Positions 26,852-27,689 of a stretch of DNA of 27,689 nt are shown in pieces. The notes beneath the pieces were generated by a model. That model saw only the letters and a program-made list of their open reading frames with translations. It ran no database searches and was not told the origin of the DNA. The stretch covers positions 928,256 through 955,944 of the forward strand of contig BFEA01000533.1 in assembly GCA_003427395.1 (NCBI GenBank), read 5' to 3'. The number at the start of each line of letters is the position of its first letter. Position 1 is the first letter of the stretch. Source of the DNA: Chara braunii. Lineage: Eukaryota > Streptophyta > Charophyceae > Charales > Characeae. A program made the translations under genes and the position numbers.

Positions 26852-26953
26852 GTAAGACTCTGAGAGTGAGTGAGGAAGGGGTGTTGGCAAGGGTCTTTAG
26901 GGGAGGCCCTTTTCTTGTATTTCTTTTGGCATGACATGATCTCTGTTTTGCAG
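26852..26953 (+). other. sequence with the form of a spliceosomal intron
   Basis: AG|GTAAGA at 26850-26857 and TTTTGCAG|G ending at 26953 enclose 102 bp with a T-rich stretch before the acceptor. A second GTAAGT donor-like site lies at 26999. No coding exon could be matched to it, since the joined frame stops within a few codons. Possibly an intron of a non-coding transcript, or chance. Confidence 0.25.
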
Positions 26954-26979
26954 GCACCCTACAGCCAGATGAAGATAAC

Positions 26980-27336
26980 GGGGTTTGGTATGACCCGACA
27001 GTAAGTGGCACAGAGCCAACACACAAAGAGAAAGGGGTTTGGTATGTTTGCCCCTTATGAGGCGGCCTTTGGTCAAGATGACCTGGATGATCCTGAGTTC
27101 GATGATTAATCCCATATCCACCCGTGGTTGGACTGTAACTGAGATGATGATGAGGATTATATTGTGCTGATGAGATGGACTGATCTGATAAGGTTGAGAT
27201 GAGCAGGCCAGGACTGAACCTTGGACGGCTAGGCCAAACCTAACGATAGGGTTTGGTCTAAGATTGGGCCTGATTGTGATGATGCACGAGGTCAAGCCTA
27301 ATGAGGGGATTGACCTAAGATTGAGACTGATTTAAT
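26980..27336. repeat. short direct repeats
   Basis: GGGGTTTGGTATG occurs at about 26980 and 27032. An imperfect 40-bp repeat (CCTAACGATAGGGTTTGGTC and CCTAATGAGGGGATTGACCT, each followed by TAAGATTG) lies at about 27239 and 27297. Confidence 0.55.
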
Positions 27337-27633
27337 AGTGCAAGAAAGCGGGATTAATAGTATGATTGGGCTGCATGAGCGGTCATGATATTTGTGTGCC
27401 GTGACTGCACCACGCAAGCTTGATAAGACTAATCCTTCTTTGATTTTGATGGTGGCTTGGACCAGAGGTCCATGCCTTATTGAGCAAGCACTCGATCCCT
27501 AACGGGCGAGCACTTTGATGATTCAGATATGTTTTATATAATGTCTCTGTATATCAGATAGCATACGAGGCCGCACAGCTCAAGCTGGCAGATAAAATCC
27601 AACTGTATAATTGCAATTTAAATGTACTTGATT
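27337..27633. other. non-coding, no feature recognised
   Basis: No reading frame or repeat noted; ends at the SINE-like copy. Confidence 0.5.
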
Positions 27634-27689
27634 GGGACGCTGGACCCGATTTCCAGCAGGTGATGCTCCCCACCAATAGATGGAGCCAT
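27634..27689 (+). mobile_element. SINE-like repeat copy, cut by window end
   Basis: GGGACGCTGGACCCGATTTC followed by CAGCAGGTGATGCTCCCCAC and CAATAGATGGAGCCAT matches the reverse complement of 7146-7201 with three differences. The head hairpin GCTGGA/TCCAGC is perfect. The rest, including the tail, lies beyond the window. Confidence 0.75.

Noticed and set aside
26540-27295. Several 70-130-codon minus-strand frames
   Set aside because: Overlapping frames with no motif, no start context and no match to each other; typical of random open frames.
25373-27633. A 3' LTR matching the stretch before the PBS
   Set aside because: I looked for shared words between 10900-16480 and 24700-27689 and found none convincing. 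A computed self-alignment could still reveal one; otherwise the 3' LTR lies beyond the window or is lost.

Overview
The window looks like nuclear DNA of a streptophyte, either a plant or a charophyte green alga; a Chara-like genome is my guess, not something the sequence proves. The reasons are a single-exon half-size ABCG transporter of plant type, a Ty3/gypsy element whose primer-binding site is complementary to the plant-type tRNA-Asp 3' end, a LINE remnant with a zf-RVT domain, long GA microsatellites and very low gene density. Only one host gene is convincing: the ABCG transporter at 154-2145. Almost everything else is repeat-derived.

Layout. 1-150: GT/GA microsatellite directly before the ABCG start. 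154-2145: ABCG gene. 2146-7200: non-coding DNA with several copies of a short A-tailed SINE-like repeat, a 118-bp foldback, a 15-bp inverted repeat, and assembly scars (a Nextera mate-pair junction adapter at 6538-6575, single Ns at 5525 and 7111). 7219-9640: 5'-truncated, decayed LINE on the minus strand. 9650-12260: microsatellites, a 70-N gap, and clusters of short motifs (GGTCCG, AGATCTG, GAACGCG) that look like subterminal repeats of DNA transposons. 12262-12666: a minus-strand gene of an unrecognised family. 12960-14670: four successive tandem arrays. 14737-15917: two unrecognised open frames. 16354-16500: poly(A) signal, LTR-like end and tRNA-Asp primer-binding site. 16739-19168: a packed series of small ORFs, five of which (one only a remnant) are paralogues of each other. 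19189-24700: gag, protease, RT, RNase H and integrase of a Ty3/gypsy element, broken by about 17 stops and frameshifts. 24713-25372: another tandem array. 25373-27633: non-coding. 27634-27689: another SINE-like copy, cut by the window end.

The main discovery candidate is the paralogous small-ORF family between the primer-binding site and gag. I see four tandem members plus one remnant there, and a sixth member on the opposite strand at 12.3-12.7 kb, outside the gag-pol block. They share a GG-x-F-x-Y block, a central block of the type Y-x-L-V-x-x-F-L-[DE]-T-x-E-Y-D-x-R-P-Y, a G-K-K-V-T-W-S-V-like block and a C-terminal P-x-S-F-x-D-G-x-x-W-x-P-I-L-N block. I do not recognise the domain. The arrangement recalls the extra ORF that Ogre/Tat-type elements carry ahead of gag, but here it is multiplied and diverged. 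Most stop codons in the element can be explained by C-to-T/G-to-A transitions, which fits decay of a methylated element.
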